A DNA stretch of 64,000 bases from JAPWJZ01 sp965279315 (GCA_965279315.1 OZ257145.1:2046001-2110000), one strand, 5' to 3'. Numbered from the stretch's first letter, positions 44,011-52,234 are shown. Numbers and translations: made by a program. The notes: a model not told the origin generated them from the sequence alone.

Positions 44011-45081
44011 TTAGTCGCGCTCGTTCAGCCACTTGCCGATCGACGGCGGCACGAGAGCCTGCGCCGAACCCGACACGTAGATGCCGATATGGCCGCCCTT
44101 GAACGACACTTCCTGATAATCGGTCGAGCCGACGGCCTTGCCCATCGCCTTTGATGCGGCGGGCGGGACGAGGTGGTCATCGAGCGCGTAGACGTTCAAC
44201 ACGGGGCAGGTGATGTTCTTGAGGTCGACTTCCTGACCGTTCAGGTCGATGCCGCCCTTCAGCAGCTTGTTCTGCTGGTAGCAGTCTTTAACGAACTGGC
44301 GGTAGCATTCGCCCGCTTGGTCGGGGCTGTCGAAGATCCATTTTTCCATGGTCATGAAGTTGCAGACCGATTTCGGGTTGTCGAGGATATCGACCATGTC
44401 GATGTATTTCTGCGCGATCAGGCGGTAGGGCTTCAGGTTCAGGAACGTCCAGTTCATCAGGTCGCCCGGAATGTTGCCCATGCTGTCGACCAGCAGGTCG
44501 ACGTCAATATGCTTGATCCACTGGCCCAGCATGTTGTCGGGCGTGTGGAAATCGACCGGCGTCACCATGGTGACGAGGTTCTTGACCTTGTCCTGATGCA
44601 GCGAGGTGTAGCAGAGCGAGAACGCGCCGCCTTGGCAGATGCCCAGCAGGTTGACCTGTTCGGAACCCGCATGTGCGCAGACCGCATCGACGCAACGATC
44701 CAGATAACCGTTGATGTAATCATCCATGGTCAGGAAGCGGTCGGAACGGTCGGGGTAGCCCCAATCGATCAGGTACACATCGAGGCCCTGTTCCATGAGG
44801 CCGCGCACGGTGGAGCGGTTTTCCTGCAAGTCGGTCATGTAGGGGCGGTTGACGAGCGCATAGGAAATCAGCATCGGCGTCTTGTTGGTCGCCGCCTTGC
44901 CGTTCGGGTTTTTATAGTGATACAGCGTCACCTTGTCTTCGGTGTAGATCGCTTCCTTTTCCGTCACGCCCGCGGGCAGGTCGCCCACGGCGCGCAGGTT
45001 TTTCATGCCTTCCGACAGCTTGCGGTTGAAGTTGGTGATTTCCTGGATGATCTGGTCGGGCTTCAGTTGAATGGCGGACAT
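44011..45081 (-). CDS. phaC: Class III poly(3-hydroxyalkanoate) synthase, catalytic subunit
   Basis: The 356-residue protein polymerises hydroxyacyl-CoA into PHA at the granule surface. It has the lipase-like box GICQGG with Cys149. Asp302 (in ALDDHLVPP) and His331 (in GGHIGIYV) complete the triad at the same numbers as in the Allochromatium vinosum class III enzyme. The short length also marks class III, which needs PhaE. AAGGAAGG precedes the ATG. It follows phaE by two bases on the same strand. Confidence 0.94.
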   Translation of the reverse strand: MSAIQLKPDQIIQEITNFNRKLSEGMKNLRAVGDLPAGVTEKEAIYTEDKVTLYHYKNPNGKAATNKTPMLISYALVNRPYMTDLQENRSTVRGLMEQGLDVYLIDWGYPDRSDRFLTMDDYINGYLDRCVDAVCAHAGSEQVNLLGICQGGAFSLCYTSLHQDKVKNLVTMVTPVDFHTPDNMLGQWIKHIDVDLLVDSMGNIPGDLMNWTFLNLKPYRLIAQKYIDMVDILDNPKSVCNFMTMEKWIFDSPDQAGECYRQFVKDCYQQNKLLKGGIDLNGQEVDLKNITCPVLNVYALDDHLVPPAASKAMGKAVGSTDYQEVSFKGGHIGIYVSGSAQALVPPSIGKWLNERD

Positions 45082-45083
45082 GA

Positions 45084-46232
45084 TTATTTGCCTTCCTTTT
45101 TGGCAGGTTTTTTCGCCTGTGACGGCGCGCCTGCGGCTTTCGACTTCGGCGATTTCACGCCGCGGATTTCATCGACGATCTTGCGCAGTTCAATGTTGTC
45201 GCGGCGCAACGCGTGCAGGCGCTGGTGCAGGCTGTCCACTTCGGAGCGCGTGGGCAGGTTGAACTGGTCGGCGATATCGTCAGTCAGCGTGTTCATCTGG
45301 CCCTTGAACGCCATCAGCGCGTTCACGACTTCGCCATACAGCTTGGTGTATTCGTCCGATGTCGCGTAGCGGGCATAAACGTCTTCGCAGACATCGACCC
45401 ATTTCGCATAGACTTCCTTCAGCGAGGTGAGGGGCGCGTCGCCTTCGGGCGGGTTCGCCACATATTCCTGGAATTTCTGCACTGCTTCGATGCCGACCTG
45501 CGCCATGCCGGCGTTATATTTGCGGGTCTGCTGTTCGAATTCGGCATAAAGTTTGTACAGCAGGTTCCAGGCGTCCTGTTTTTCGCGCGTGTAACCGATG
45601 CCGGGCAGGGACGCGTAGAAACCGAACGGGTCGAAATTCTGGAAGCTGCCGGCGCCCTGCACGTTCCACGGCTGCGCCGAGGTCCATGCGGCAGGGTTGA
45701 AGCCCTGGCCGCCGAAGGGGTTGCCGCCGCCGAAGCCGCCGCCAAAACCCTGACCGCCGCCGAAGCCCTGCATGCCGAACGGGCCGCCGCTGTTAAACGC
45801 CGATGCCCATGCGTTGCCGCCCTTGGCGAAGGTGTCGGTCATGCTCTTCCACGCATTCGCGGGGTCATAGGGCTGGGTATTGGTTTGCAGCATGCCGAGG
45901 AAATAGGACTGCAGGCCCTTCAGCCAGTCGCCGGTCATGTCGTTCACCGGCTTGTTCTGGCCCGACCATTGCGCGAATTGCTGCTGCATATCGAGGAACT
46001 GCTTGCCGGCCTGCGTGAAGAATTGCTGGTACTGGCCTGCGCCGGGTAGGGTGGGGGAGAGGTTCTTCTGCCATTCCTGGAAGAAGCCGGCCCACTGGCC
46101 CTGCATGTCGGTTGCGCTCTTCACCTGCTGGTCGAAAAACGTGCGCTGCGTCTGGAACCAGCTGTCCCAGTTTTGCGTCGTGCCGTCGTTCGGCGTGTCT
46201 GTCGATGATTGAGCGGATTTCGTGGCAGCCAT
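45084..46232 (-). CDS. phaE: Class III PHA synthase subunit PhaE
   Basis: The 382-residue partner of PhaC matches PhaE at the N-terminus (NWDSWFQTQRTFFDQQV) and in the C-terminal coiled helix (LPTRSEVDSLHQRLHALRRDNIELRKI). A Gly-rich insert (GGGQGFGGGFGGGNPFGG) sits in the middle and is probably disordered. ATG 46232 has GGAGG eight bases upstream; the frame is open to 46340 but that extension is not protein-like. It is divergent from phaB1, with 269 bases between. Confidence 0.9.
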   Translation of the reverse strand: MAATKSAQSSTDTPNDGTTQNWDSWFQTQRTFFDQQVKSATDMQGQWAGFFQEWQKNLSPTLPGAGQYQQFFTQAGKQFLDMQQQFAQWSGQNKPVNDMTGDWLKGLQSYFLGMLQTNTQPYDPANAWKSMTDTFAKGGNAWASAFNSGGPFGMQGFGGGQGFGGGFGGGNPFGGQGFNPAAWTSAQPWNVQGAGSFQNFDPFGFYASLPGIGYTREKQDAWNLLYKLYAEFEQQTRKYNAGMAQVGIEAVQKFQEYVANPPEGDAPLTSLKEVYAKWVDVCEDVYARYATSDEYTKLYGEVVNALMAFKGQMNTLTDDIADQFNLPTRSEVDSLHQRLHALRRDNIELRKIVDEIRGVKSPKSKAAGAPSQAKKPAKKEGK

Positions 46233-46298
46233 GGGGATGAACCTCCGGTTATAAAATGCCCTAAAAGTGATCTGGTATCTGAATATCTCATAACATGG

Positions 46299-46307
46299 TG
46301 CGCCGCA
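46299..46307. promoter_or_regulatory. Candidate PhaR site in the phaE-phaB intergenic region
   Basis: TGC-GCC-GCA is a palindrome of the TGC-N3-GCA type bound by PhaR in other alphaproteobacteria (CTGC-N3-4-GCAG). It lies between the divergent phaE and phaB genes. Further TGCAGCA-like half-sites occur at about 46360-46380. The rest of the 269-base gap holds no gene. Confidence 0.4.
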
Positions 46308-46501
46308 ACATGATTCCAAGTGGCACGTTCGGGAAAGCACGGTTTCATTGGCGAATTTGCTTGCCGGGGTGCAGCAAAAAAGTTATGTTATATCGCTGCC
46401 GAAGGACCGGCGGCGCCGTTATTTTACGGCGCTTGGGCTTTCAGGCAATGAGAGGTTGCTATTGCCGTTTTAATTACTTAATTTCAGGGAGCCTTAAACC
46501 T

Positions 46502-47314
46502 ATGACCCCGGCCAACGTCATGAAACAAGAATCCGCCCAAAAATCTGTTGAAAATGATACCCCTCCCTATGCGGTGGCTGTGCCCCGTATCTGCCTGGTT
46601 ACAGGCGGCACGGGCGGCATCGGCAGCGTGATCTGCCAGCGCCTCGCCAAGGCCGGCCATGTGGTCGCCACCACCTACCGGAATGAAGAGAAAGCAAAGG
46701 CTTGGAAGGCCGAAATGGCCAAACAGGGCTACACCTTCCACATCTATAAATGCGATGTTGCCAGCTTCGAAGACACCGGCAAATGCATCAAGGCGATCGT
46801 CGCCGACCTCGGCCCCATCACGGTGCTGGTCAACAATGCCGGCATCACCCGCGACAGCACGCTGCGCAAAATGACCATCGACCAGTGGCGCGACGTGATT
46901 TCGAACGACCTCGACAGCGTTTTCAACGTCACGCGCCCCGTGCTGGATTACATGCTGGAAAGCAATTTCGGCCGCATCATCAACATCTCCTCGATCAACG
47001 GGCAAAAAGGCCAGTTCGGTCAGGCGAACTATGCGGCGGCGAAGGCCGGCATGCACGGCTTCACCAAGGCGCTGGCGCAGGAAGTCGCGAAAAAAGGCAT
47101 CACCGTCAACACCATTTCGCCCGGTTATATCGATACCGACATGATCCAGGCGGTTCCCGAAAACGTGCGCCAGAGCATCGTGGCGCAGATCCCCGTCGGC
47201 CGCTTCGGCAAGCCCGAAGACGTGGCGCATGTGGTGTCATTCCTGATGCAGGATGAATCCGGTTTCATCACCGGCGCGAACCTGGCCACCAATGGCGGCC
47301 ATTTTATGGATTAA
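46502..47314 (+). CDS. phaB: Acetoacetyl-CoA reductase (copy 1)
   Basis: The 270-residue SDR enzyme reduces acetoacetyl-CoA to (R)-3-hydroxybutyryl-CoA with NADPH. It has the cofactor loop LVTGGTGGIGSVICQ, NNAGITRDSTLRKM, SSINGQKGQFGQANYAAAK (catalytic Ser, Tyr and Lys) and SPGYIDTDM, all typical of PhaB. ATG 46502 or 46520 are possible starts, with an AGGGAG site 12 bases before the first. An N-terminal ~30-residue extension before the SDR core is longer than usual. It is followed by phaR. A second phaB lies at 51369. Confidence 0.9.
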   Translation: MTPANVMKQESAQKSVENDTPPYAVAVPRICLVTGGTGGIGSVICQRLAKAGHVVATTYRNEEKAKAWKAEMAKQGYTFHIYKCDVASFEDTGKCIKAIVADLGPITVLVNNAGITRDSTLRKMTIDQWRDVISNDLDSVFNVTRPVLDYMLESNFGRIINISSINGQKGQFGQANYAAAKAGMHGFTKALAQEVAKKGITVNTISPGYIDTDMIQAVPENVRQSIVAQIPVGRFGKPEDVAHVVSFLMQDESGFITGANLATNGGHFMD

Positions 47315-47341
47315 TGAGAAAGAAGTAGAGGAACGGTAAAT

Positions 47342-47833
47342 ATGCGGGTCATCAAGAAATATCCTAATCGCCGTCTCTACGACACCGAGAAGAGCTCGTA
47401 TATTACGCTTGCCGAAGTGCACAAGATCATCAAGTCGGGCAAGGAATTCAAGGTCGTCGATGCCGACAGCGGCGAAGACATCACGCGCTCGATCCTGGTG
47501 CAGATCATCATCGACCAGGAAAACGGCGAAACCCCGATTTTCACGACCGACATGCTGACCAAATTCATCCGCTTCTACGACGACGCGGCGCAGAACCTGT
47601 TTGGCGAATTCCTTGAAAAAAACATGCAGATGTTCACCGAGCAGCAGAAGCAGATGATGGGCGGGTTGATCGACAACCCCGTCACCCGCATCGTTCAGGA
47701 AACCACGGAACGCAACCTGATGTTCTGGCAGGACATGCAGCAGAAATTCCTCGACATCGCAACGGCCGGCATCCGCAACCCCGTCCCGCCGGTTGAGGAC
47801 GACGAACCGAAGTCGAAGAAGAAGCGGAAGTAA
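47342..47833 (+). CDS. phaR: PHA synthesis repressor PhaR
   Basis: The 163-residue protein has the N-terminal DNA-binding domain of PhaR (VIKKYPNRRLYDTEKSSYITL) and the PHB-granule domain (PIFTTDMLTKFIRFYDDAAQ). PhaR senses free PHA and represses phasin and its own gene. The C-terminus ends in a basic patch (KSKKKRK). It follows phaB1 by 27 bases. Candidate binding sites occur before phasin and in the phaE-phaB region. Confidence 0.92.
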   Translation: MRVIKKYPNRRLYDTEKSSYITLAEVHKIIKSGKEFKVVDADSGEDITRSILVQIIIDQENGETPIFTTDMLTKFIRFYDDAAQNLFGEFLEKNMQMFTEQQKQMMGGLIDNPVTRIVQETTERNLMFWQDMQQKFLDIATAGIRNPVPPVEDDEPKSKKKRK

Positions 47834-47857
47834 TTTTTTAGAATAACCTCCCCAACG

Positions 47858-47955
47858 TCGTCATCCCCGCGAAGGCGGGGATCCACAACCGTTTGCCATG
47901 TTGACCGCATTTTGTCTGGTTGATCCTGTTGGATCCCCGCCTTCGCGGGGATGAC
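47858..47955. repeat. Palindromic intergenic repeat (family A, copy 2)
   Basis: The arms CGTCATCCCCGCGAAGGCGG and the matching reverse complement flank a ~45-base centre. The GAAGG variant in both arms shows that the two halves change together, as expected if hairpin pairing is kept. It lies 25 bases after phaR. Confidence 0.85.
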
Positions 47956-48008
47956 CAAGAAAATACAGTTGCCACATAAAGCTGGTAGTTAGTCTTTACC
48001 GAAATAAT

Positions 48009-48038
48009 TTGACGAATCCCTAATACTTCCATTATTCT
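48009..48038 (+). promoter_or_regulatory. Promoter of the ars operon
   Basis: TTGACG (48009-48014) and TATTCT (48033-48038), spaced by 18, place the start of transcription at about the ATG of arsR (48045). That ATG has no good ribosome site, so the message may be leaderless. ArsR would be expected to bind here. Confidence 0.5.
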
Positions 48039-48044
48039 AGAACT

Positions 48045-48431
48045 ATGGACATACAGGAAGCCCTTATCGCCTTTGACGCACTCTCGCAGGAAACACGGTT
48101 GAAGGTTTTCCGGCTGCTGGTTGAGCATGGCACGGCGGGCGCGCCGGCGGGCAAGCTCAGCGATGCGCTGGGCATCCCCGCCAATACACTTTCGTTCCAC
48201 CTGTCGCATATGACGAATGCGGGGCTGGTGCAGTCGAAGCGGGAGGGGCGTTCGATCATCTACAGCGCGAATTTCCCGTTCTTTACGGGCCTGATCCGCT
48301 TCATGGTCAAGGACTGCTGCAGCGTCGAATTCGCCAGCATCCGCGACGATAAAAACACGGGCTGCAGCGTGATCGAACTGGCGGATTGCTGTCCGTCCCC
48401 GCAAACAAAACAAAAAGGAAAAAAAATATGA
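48045..48431 (+). CDS. arsR: ArsR-family arsenic-responsive repressor
   Basis: The 128-residue winged-helix protein has SQETRLKVFRLL and the recognition helix NTLSFHLSHMTNAGLV. It lacks the usual ELCVCDL metal site in helix 3. Instead the C-terminal part has Cys pairs at residues 91-92 (KDCCSVEF) and 115-116 (DCCPS) and Cys107. This resembles the separately evolved As(III) site of Acidithiobacillus ArsR. It starts the ars operon and overlaps arsI by four bases. Confidence 0.88.
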   Translation: MDIQEALIAFDALSQETRLKVFRLLVEHGTAGAPAGKLSDALGIPANTLSFHLSHMTNAGLVQSKREGRSIIYSANFPFFTGLIRFMVKDCCSVEFASIRDDKNTGCSVIELADCCPSPQTKQKGKKI

Positions 48432-48880
48432 AACGCCTTCATATCCATGTCGGGGTCGAAGACCTGGCGCATTCTATCCGTTTTTATTCGGCGCTGTTCG
48501 GCGCGGAACCCGTCAAGACCAAACCCGACTACGCGAAATGGATGCTGGAAAGCCCGCATGTCAATTTCGCCATTTCCACCCGCACAGGCGAAACAGGCGT
48601 CAATCACCTTGGCATTCAGGTCGATGATGAATCCGAACTGTCCGAGCTGCGCGACCGCCTGAAAAAGGCCGATATGGATGTGCAGAACGAAGGCGAAACC
48701 GTCTGCTGCTACGCGAAATCCGAAAAATCATGGGTGCACGACCCTGCGGGCATTCCGTGGGAAGCCTATCGCACGATGGAAGACGCGGAGATTTTCAAGA
48801 CAGAAAAGCCTGCAACTGTCGAAGCTTCCGGCTGTTGCGCACCTGCTGAAAAATCCACATCTGGGGGCTGCTGCGGATAA
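48428..48880 (+). CDS. arsI: ArsI/CadI-type dioxygenase (C-As lyase)
   Basis: The 150-residue vicinal-oxygen-chelate protein has metal ligands at H5 (RLHIHVGV), H60 (VNHLGIQV) and a late glutamate (GIPWEAYRT). The vicinal cysteines C93-C94 (ETVCCYAK) are the organoarsenical-binding pair of ArsI enzymes that cleave the carbon-arsenic bond of methylarsenite. The C-terminus has extra cysteines (SGCCAPA and GGCCG). ATG 48428 overlaps arsR; arsC starts at its stop. Confidence 0.88.
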   Translation: MKRLHIHVGVEDLAHSIRFYSALFGAEPVKTKPDYAKWMLESPHVNFAISTRTGETGVNHLGIQVDDESELSELRDRLKKADMDVQNEGETVCCYAKSEKSWVHDPAGIPWEAYRTMEDAEIFKTEKPATVEASGCCAPAEKSTSGGCCG

Positions 48881-49365
48881 TGGCGGATGCTTTGAAAATC
48901 CTGATCCTTTGCACCGGCAATTCCTGCCGCTCGATCATGGCGGAGGGGGCGCTGAACCATCTGGGGCAGGGGCGCATCGCGGCGCGTAGTGCGGGCAGCA
49001 AGCCTGCGGGCTATGTGCATCCCAAAAGCCTTGAACTGCTAAAATCGAAGGGCATCGCAACCGACGGTTTCCGCAGCAAGTCATGGGATGAATTCGCCGA
49101 CGCCACATTCGATGCCGTCATCACCGTCTGCGACAATGCGGCGGGCGAGGCCTGCCCCGTATTCATGGGCGCACCCGTCAAGGCGCATTGGGGCGTTGCG
49201 GATCCAGCCCATGCGACAGGCACCGATGCCGACATCAGGGCAGCGTTTGAGGCGGCCTATCACACGCTGGAGGCGCGGATCAAGGCGCTGCTGGTATTGC
49301 CGCAGGGGCTGGAGAAAAAAGAATTCGCCGCCGCCCTGCGCCATATCGGCGAGACTGTATCGTGA
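48880..49365 (+). CDS. arsC: Arsenate reductase (LMW-phosphatase type)
   Basis: The 161-residue protein has the P-loop LCTGNSCRS with nucleophile Cys11, and the redox pair region VCDNAAGEACPVF, giving three cysteines for a thioredoxin-coupled cycle. It reduces As(V) to As(III). It has one base in common with the arsI stop and overlaps the aquaporin gene as GTGA. Confidence 0.92.
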   Translation: MADALKILILCTGNSCRSIMAEGALNHLGQGRIAARSAGSKPAGYVHPKSLELLKSKGIATDGFRSKSWDEFADATFDAVITVCDNAAGEACPVFMGAPVKAHWGVADPAHATGTDADIRAAFEAAYHTLEARIKALLVLPQGLEKKEFAAALRHIGETVS

Positions 49366-50033
49366 ACCTTCCGCGTCGCCTGACCGCCGAATTCCTCGGC
49401 ACGGCTTTCCTGCTGATGGCCGTGATCGGATCCGGCATCATGGGGGAACGGCTGGCCCAAGGAAATGACGCGCTTGCGCTGTTGGCCAACAGCATCGCCA
49501 CCGGCTGCGCGCTTTATGTCCTGATCCTGATTTTTGCGCCTGTATCGGGCGCGCATTTCAATCCGGCGGTGACGCTCTGCATGGCGCTGGAAAAACGCAT
49601 CACGAAAATTGATGCCGCCGTCTATATTGCCGTGCAAATCATTGCGGCATTCGTGGGCGTTGCACTTGCGCACCTGATGTTCGGGGAGGCGCTGTTTACC
49701 TCATCCGTCAAAATCCGCACGGGTAGCGGGCAATGGCTGGCTGAATTTATCGCCACCTTTGGCCTGCTGACGGTGATCTGGGGGTGTGTGCGGCAGAACA
49801 TTCACGCCGTGCCGATCTCGGTTGCCTGCTATATCACGGCGGCTTACTGGTTTACGTCATCCACTTCCTTTGCCAATCCCGCTGTCACGCTGGCGCGGTC
49901 ATTCAGCAACAGCTTTGCAGGAATACGGCCGGAAGACGCCGCAGGATTTGTCATGGCACAGCTGGCGGGTGCCGCTGCCGCCACGCTGGCCGCCCGTTAC
50001 TGGGCTGGTTCCTCTACTGGAAATCGATCGTAA
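49362..50033 (+). CDS. MIP/aquaporin channel of the ars operon
   Basis: The 223-residue six-helix channel has two NPA boxes: AHFNPAVT and FANPAVTLARSFSNSFAGI. The start is GTG 49362, overlapping arsC by four bases. In Sinorhizobium an aquaglyceroporin (AqpS) replaces the arsenite pump in the ars operon, letting As(III) flow out. This channel likely does the same, because no ArsB or Acr3 gene is present. Its 3' end overlaps the convergent OmpA-like gene by 20 bases. Confidence 0.88.
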   Translation: MNLPRRLTAEFLGTAFLLMAVIGSGIMGERLAQGNDALALLANSIATGCALYVLILIFAPVSGAHFNPAVTLCMALEKRITKIDAAVYIAVQIIAAFVGVALAHLMFGEALFTSSVKIRTGSGQWLAEFIATFGLLTVIWGCVRQNIHAVPISVACYITAAYWFTSSTSFANPAVTLARSFSNSFAGIRPEDAAGFVMAQLAGAAAATLAARYWAGSSTGNRS

Positions 50034-50667
50034 CGCGGCGGTTTTCCTGTTTGGGCTGGCCGTCTGGGGTTTCAACCGCAGGGCGGTGTTCGCCGAAAGA
50101 TTGTTCCTTGAGCACCTTGTTGTCGATACCGGCGGCGGTCAGCGCGTCGCTCACCGCATCGGTGCGGCGCTCCGACAGGCGGTCGTTGTATTCATCGGGG
50201 CCGGCTTTGTCGGCATGGCCGGAGACTGTCACCATGCTGGGCTTACGGGAGGTGATTTCGGTCACGGCCTCCGATAGCGTCTGGGCAGCATCGCCGCGGA
50301 TGTTCGACCTGTCGAAGTCGAAATATAAGGTATAGGTCCGGGGCGAGGGGGGCGGCGGTTCGGCGGCGACAGCAGCGGGGGCGACGACCTCCGTCACGGC
50401 CTCGGCAACAGCAACCCGTTCAAGGTCGCAGCCGCGCTGGATAAAGCCCTCAGGGGGCGCAACGTATTTCTGGCAGTTTTCGCGATGTTCGTATTCAAAG
50501 TAACGCGCCCAGTGGCGGCGGTCGCGGTTGAATTCATCCTGTGTCAGGCCCAGATAGGCGATGGAGCCGACTTCGGCCTGCTGCGCCTGTACGGTCTGGG
50601 GCATGTAAAAGGCCGCAGCGGTGATCGCGGCGGCGGCAACGGAAAGGGTCAGCATCTTGCGGGTCAT
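50014..50667 (-). CDS. OmpA-family protein with signal peptide
   Basis: The 217-residue secreted protein starts with MTRKMLTLSVAAAAITAAAF (cleavage near VQAQ). Two cysteines (RENCQKY and QRGCDLE) precede a Pro/Ala linker. The C-terminal OmpA/MotB peptidoglycan-binding domain has TYTLYFDFDRSNI, VSGHADKAGPDEYN and LSERRTDAVSDAL. It anchors the outer membrane or periplasmic structures to murein. The start at 50667 is supported by GGGAGA and the signal peptide. Confidence 0.88.
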   Translation of the reverse strand: MTRKMLTLSVAAAAITAAAFYMPQTVQAQQAEVGSIAYLGLTQDEFNRDRRHWARYFEYEHRENCQKYVAPPEGFIQRGCDLERVAVAEAVTEVVAPAAVAAEPPPPSPRTYTLYFDFDRSNIRGDAAQTLSEAVTEITSRKPSMVTVSGHADKAGPDEYNDRLSERRTDAVSDALTAAGIDNKVLKEQSFGEHRPAVETPDGQPKQENRRVTIDFQ

Positions 50668-50828
50668 GGGGCGGTCTCCCAATTTGGTGAATTCAACTGT
50701 GTCTTCCAACCGTGAACACGGCGGCTTGTTCCTTTTGGCGGGTGGTAACTTTATTATCAGGAACAGGCAGTCCCTATTATATCAAGCCAAAGTTAACAAA
50801 CTGAAAACATTGAATTTATTAGGAAGAG

Positions 50829-50882
50829 TTGACAAAAATGCTCGAAATCCTATATGTTGCATAGCAGCAATGGTGCGGTGCA
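50829..50882 (+). promoter_or_regulatory. Phasin promoter with two candidate PhaR sites
   Basis: TTGACA (50829-50834) pairs with TATATG/TATGTT (50851-50858). TTGC-ATA-GCAG (50857-50867) overlaps the -10 end, and TGC-GGT-GCA (50874-50882) lies just downstream, centred 16 bp apart. PhaR of other alphaproteobacteria binds CTGC-N3-4-GCAG upstream of phasin genes, so repression at this point is likely. Confidence 0.65.
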
Positions 50883-50950
50883 GCATTGTGATTCTTTAGG
50901 ATATTTATGACTGGCTACAATCAACACAACAACCATTAGGAGCTATCACC

Positions 50951-51325
50951 ATGAACAACGAAATCTTCGAAACCCTGAACAAACTCACCCAGCAGACCCT
51001 CGCGAACTGGCAGAAACTCGGCGAAACCAACCTGAAAATCAGCGAAAAACTGCTCTCCGAGCAAGTTGAACTGACGGCTGCCCTGGTCGAAGCGACCACC
51101 ACCCAGGCTGAAGCCGCTGCAAAAACCAAAGACGTGAAAGAACTGGCTTCCCTGCAGGCTGAACTCGCTCAGGAAACCGGCAAACTGCTGCTCGACAGCG
51201 CACGTTCGGCTGCTGACATCATTGCTGAAGCTGGCAAGACCTACAACCAGCTGTTCGAAACCTCCTTGAAAGCGTCGACCGACTACGGTCAAAAAGCCGC
51301 TTCCAAAGCGAAAAAAGCAGCGTAA
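50951..51325 (+). CDS. Phasin family protein
   Basis: The 124-residue amphipathic all-helical protein coats PHA granules. EIFETLNKLTQQTLANWQKLGE at the start, the middle QVELTAALVEATTTQAEAA and the Ala/Lys-rich tail (ASKAKKAA) match the phasin pattern. It is well expressed by codon bias and has AGGAG upstream. phaB2 follows 43 bases later and is probably co-transcribed. Confidence 0.88.
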   Translation: MNNEIFETLNKLTQQTLANWQKLGETNLKISEKLLSEQVELTAALVEATTTQAEAAAKTKDVKELASLQAELAQETGKLLLDSARSAADIIAEAGKTYNQLFETSLKASTDYGQKAASKAKKAA

Positions 51326-51368
51326 TATAAGCGCCAGCTTTTAACTCTTTCAGTCGGGATGCAGAGAT

Positions 51369-52130
51369 ATGACGAATAGCGCAACTGCAAAAAAGGTAGC
51401 CCTCGTGACGGGCGGCGTTGGTGGCATCGGATCGGCAATCTGCCGTGAACTTGCTCTTCAGGGCCAACAGGTCATCGCGGGCTACCACCCGGCGGAAGAG
51501 AAAACGGCGCAGGCGCGTCTTGCTGAATGGAAGCAGGAAGGCCTCTCCATCGACATCGCATCCAGCGACGTCGCGAATTACGAATCCTGCGCCGCTTCGG
51601 CGAAGGAAATCACCGCGAAATACGGCAAGGTTGATGTTCTCGTCAACTGCGCCGGCATCACGCGCGACAAGACGCTGCGCAAGATGCTCCCCGAAGACTG
51701 GCAGGCCGTCCTCGACGTTGACCTGAACAGCCTCTTCAACGTGACCAAGCAATATATCGACGGCATGACGGATCGCGGCTATGGCCGTATCGTTAACATC
51801 TCGTCCGTCAACGGCAAAAAAGGCCAGTTCGGCCAGACCAATTACTCGGCCGCCAAGGCCGGCGTGCATGGCTTCACCATGGCGCTCGCTCAGGAAGTCG
51901 CGCGCAAGGGCATCACCGTCAACTCCGTCTCCCCCGGCTATGTGGAGACCGCGATGACCAAGGCGATCCCGGCTGATATCTCCGCCGCCATCGTCGCGCA
52001 AATCCCGCTCGCCCGCATGGCGCAGCCGGACGAAATCGCCTATGTCGTCAGCTTCCTGTGCAACGACCGCGCAGGCTACGTGACCGGCACGAACATTTCC
52101 GTCAACGGCGGCCTGTTCATCTCGTTCTAA
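51369..52130 (+). CDS. phaB: Acetoacetyl-CoA reductase (copy 2)
   Basis: The 253-residue SDR has LVTGGVGGIGSAICRE, NCAGITRDKTLRKML, SSVNGKKGQFGQTNYSAAK and SPGYVETAMTKAIP. It is a paralogue of the gene at 46502 (~60% similar by eye) without the N-terminal extension. Linked to the phasin gene, it would provide the PHA monomer. The duplication allows separate control of the two reductases. Confidence 0.9.
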   Translation: MTNSATAKKVALVTGGVGGIGSAICRELALQGQQVIAGYHPAEEKTAQARLAEWKQEGLSIDIASSDVANYESCAASAKEITAKYGKVDVLVNCAGITRDKTLRKMLPEDWQAVLDVDLNSLFNVTKQYIDGMTDRGYGRIVNISSVNGKKGQFGQTNYSAAKAGVHGFTMALAQEVARKGITVNSVSPGYVETAMTKAIPADISAAIVAQIPLARMAQPDEIAYVVSFLCNDRAGYVTGTNISVNGGLFISF

Positions 52131-52153
52131 AAATTATAAACTCTCATTCAATA

Positions 52154-52234
52154 ACGTCATCCCCGCGAAAGCGGGGATCTCGTTGTGTTGTGGCGCTCAT
52201 GCGTCATGGGATCCCCGCTTTCGCGGGGATGACG
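52154..52234. repeat. Palindromic intergenic repeat (family A, copy 3)
   Basis: Arms identical to copy 1 (ACGTCATCCCCGCGAAAGCG, and the reverse complement) flank a shorter ~30-base centre. It lies between phaB2 and the YaiI/YqxD-like gene, 24 bases after the phaB2 stop. Confidence 0.85.
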
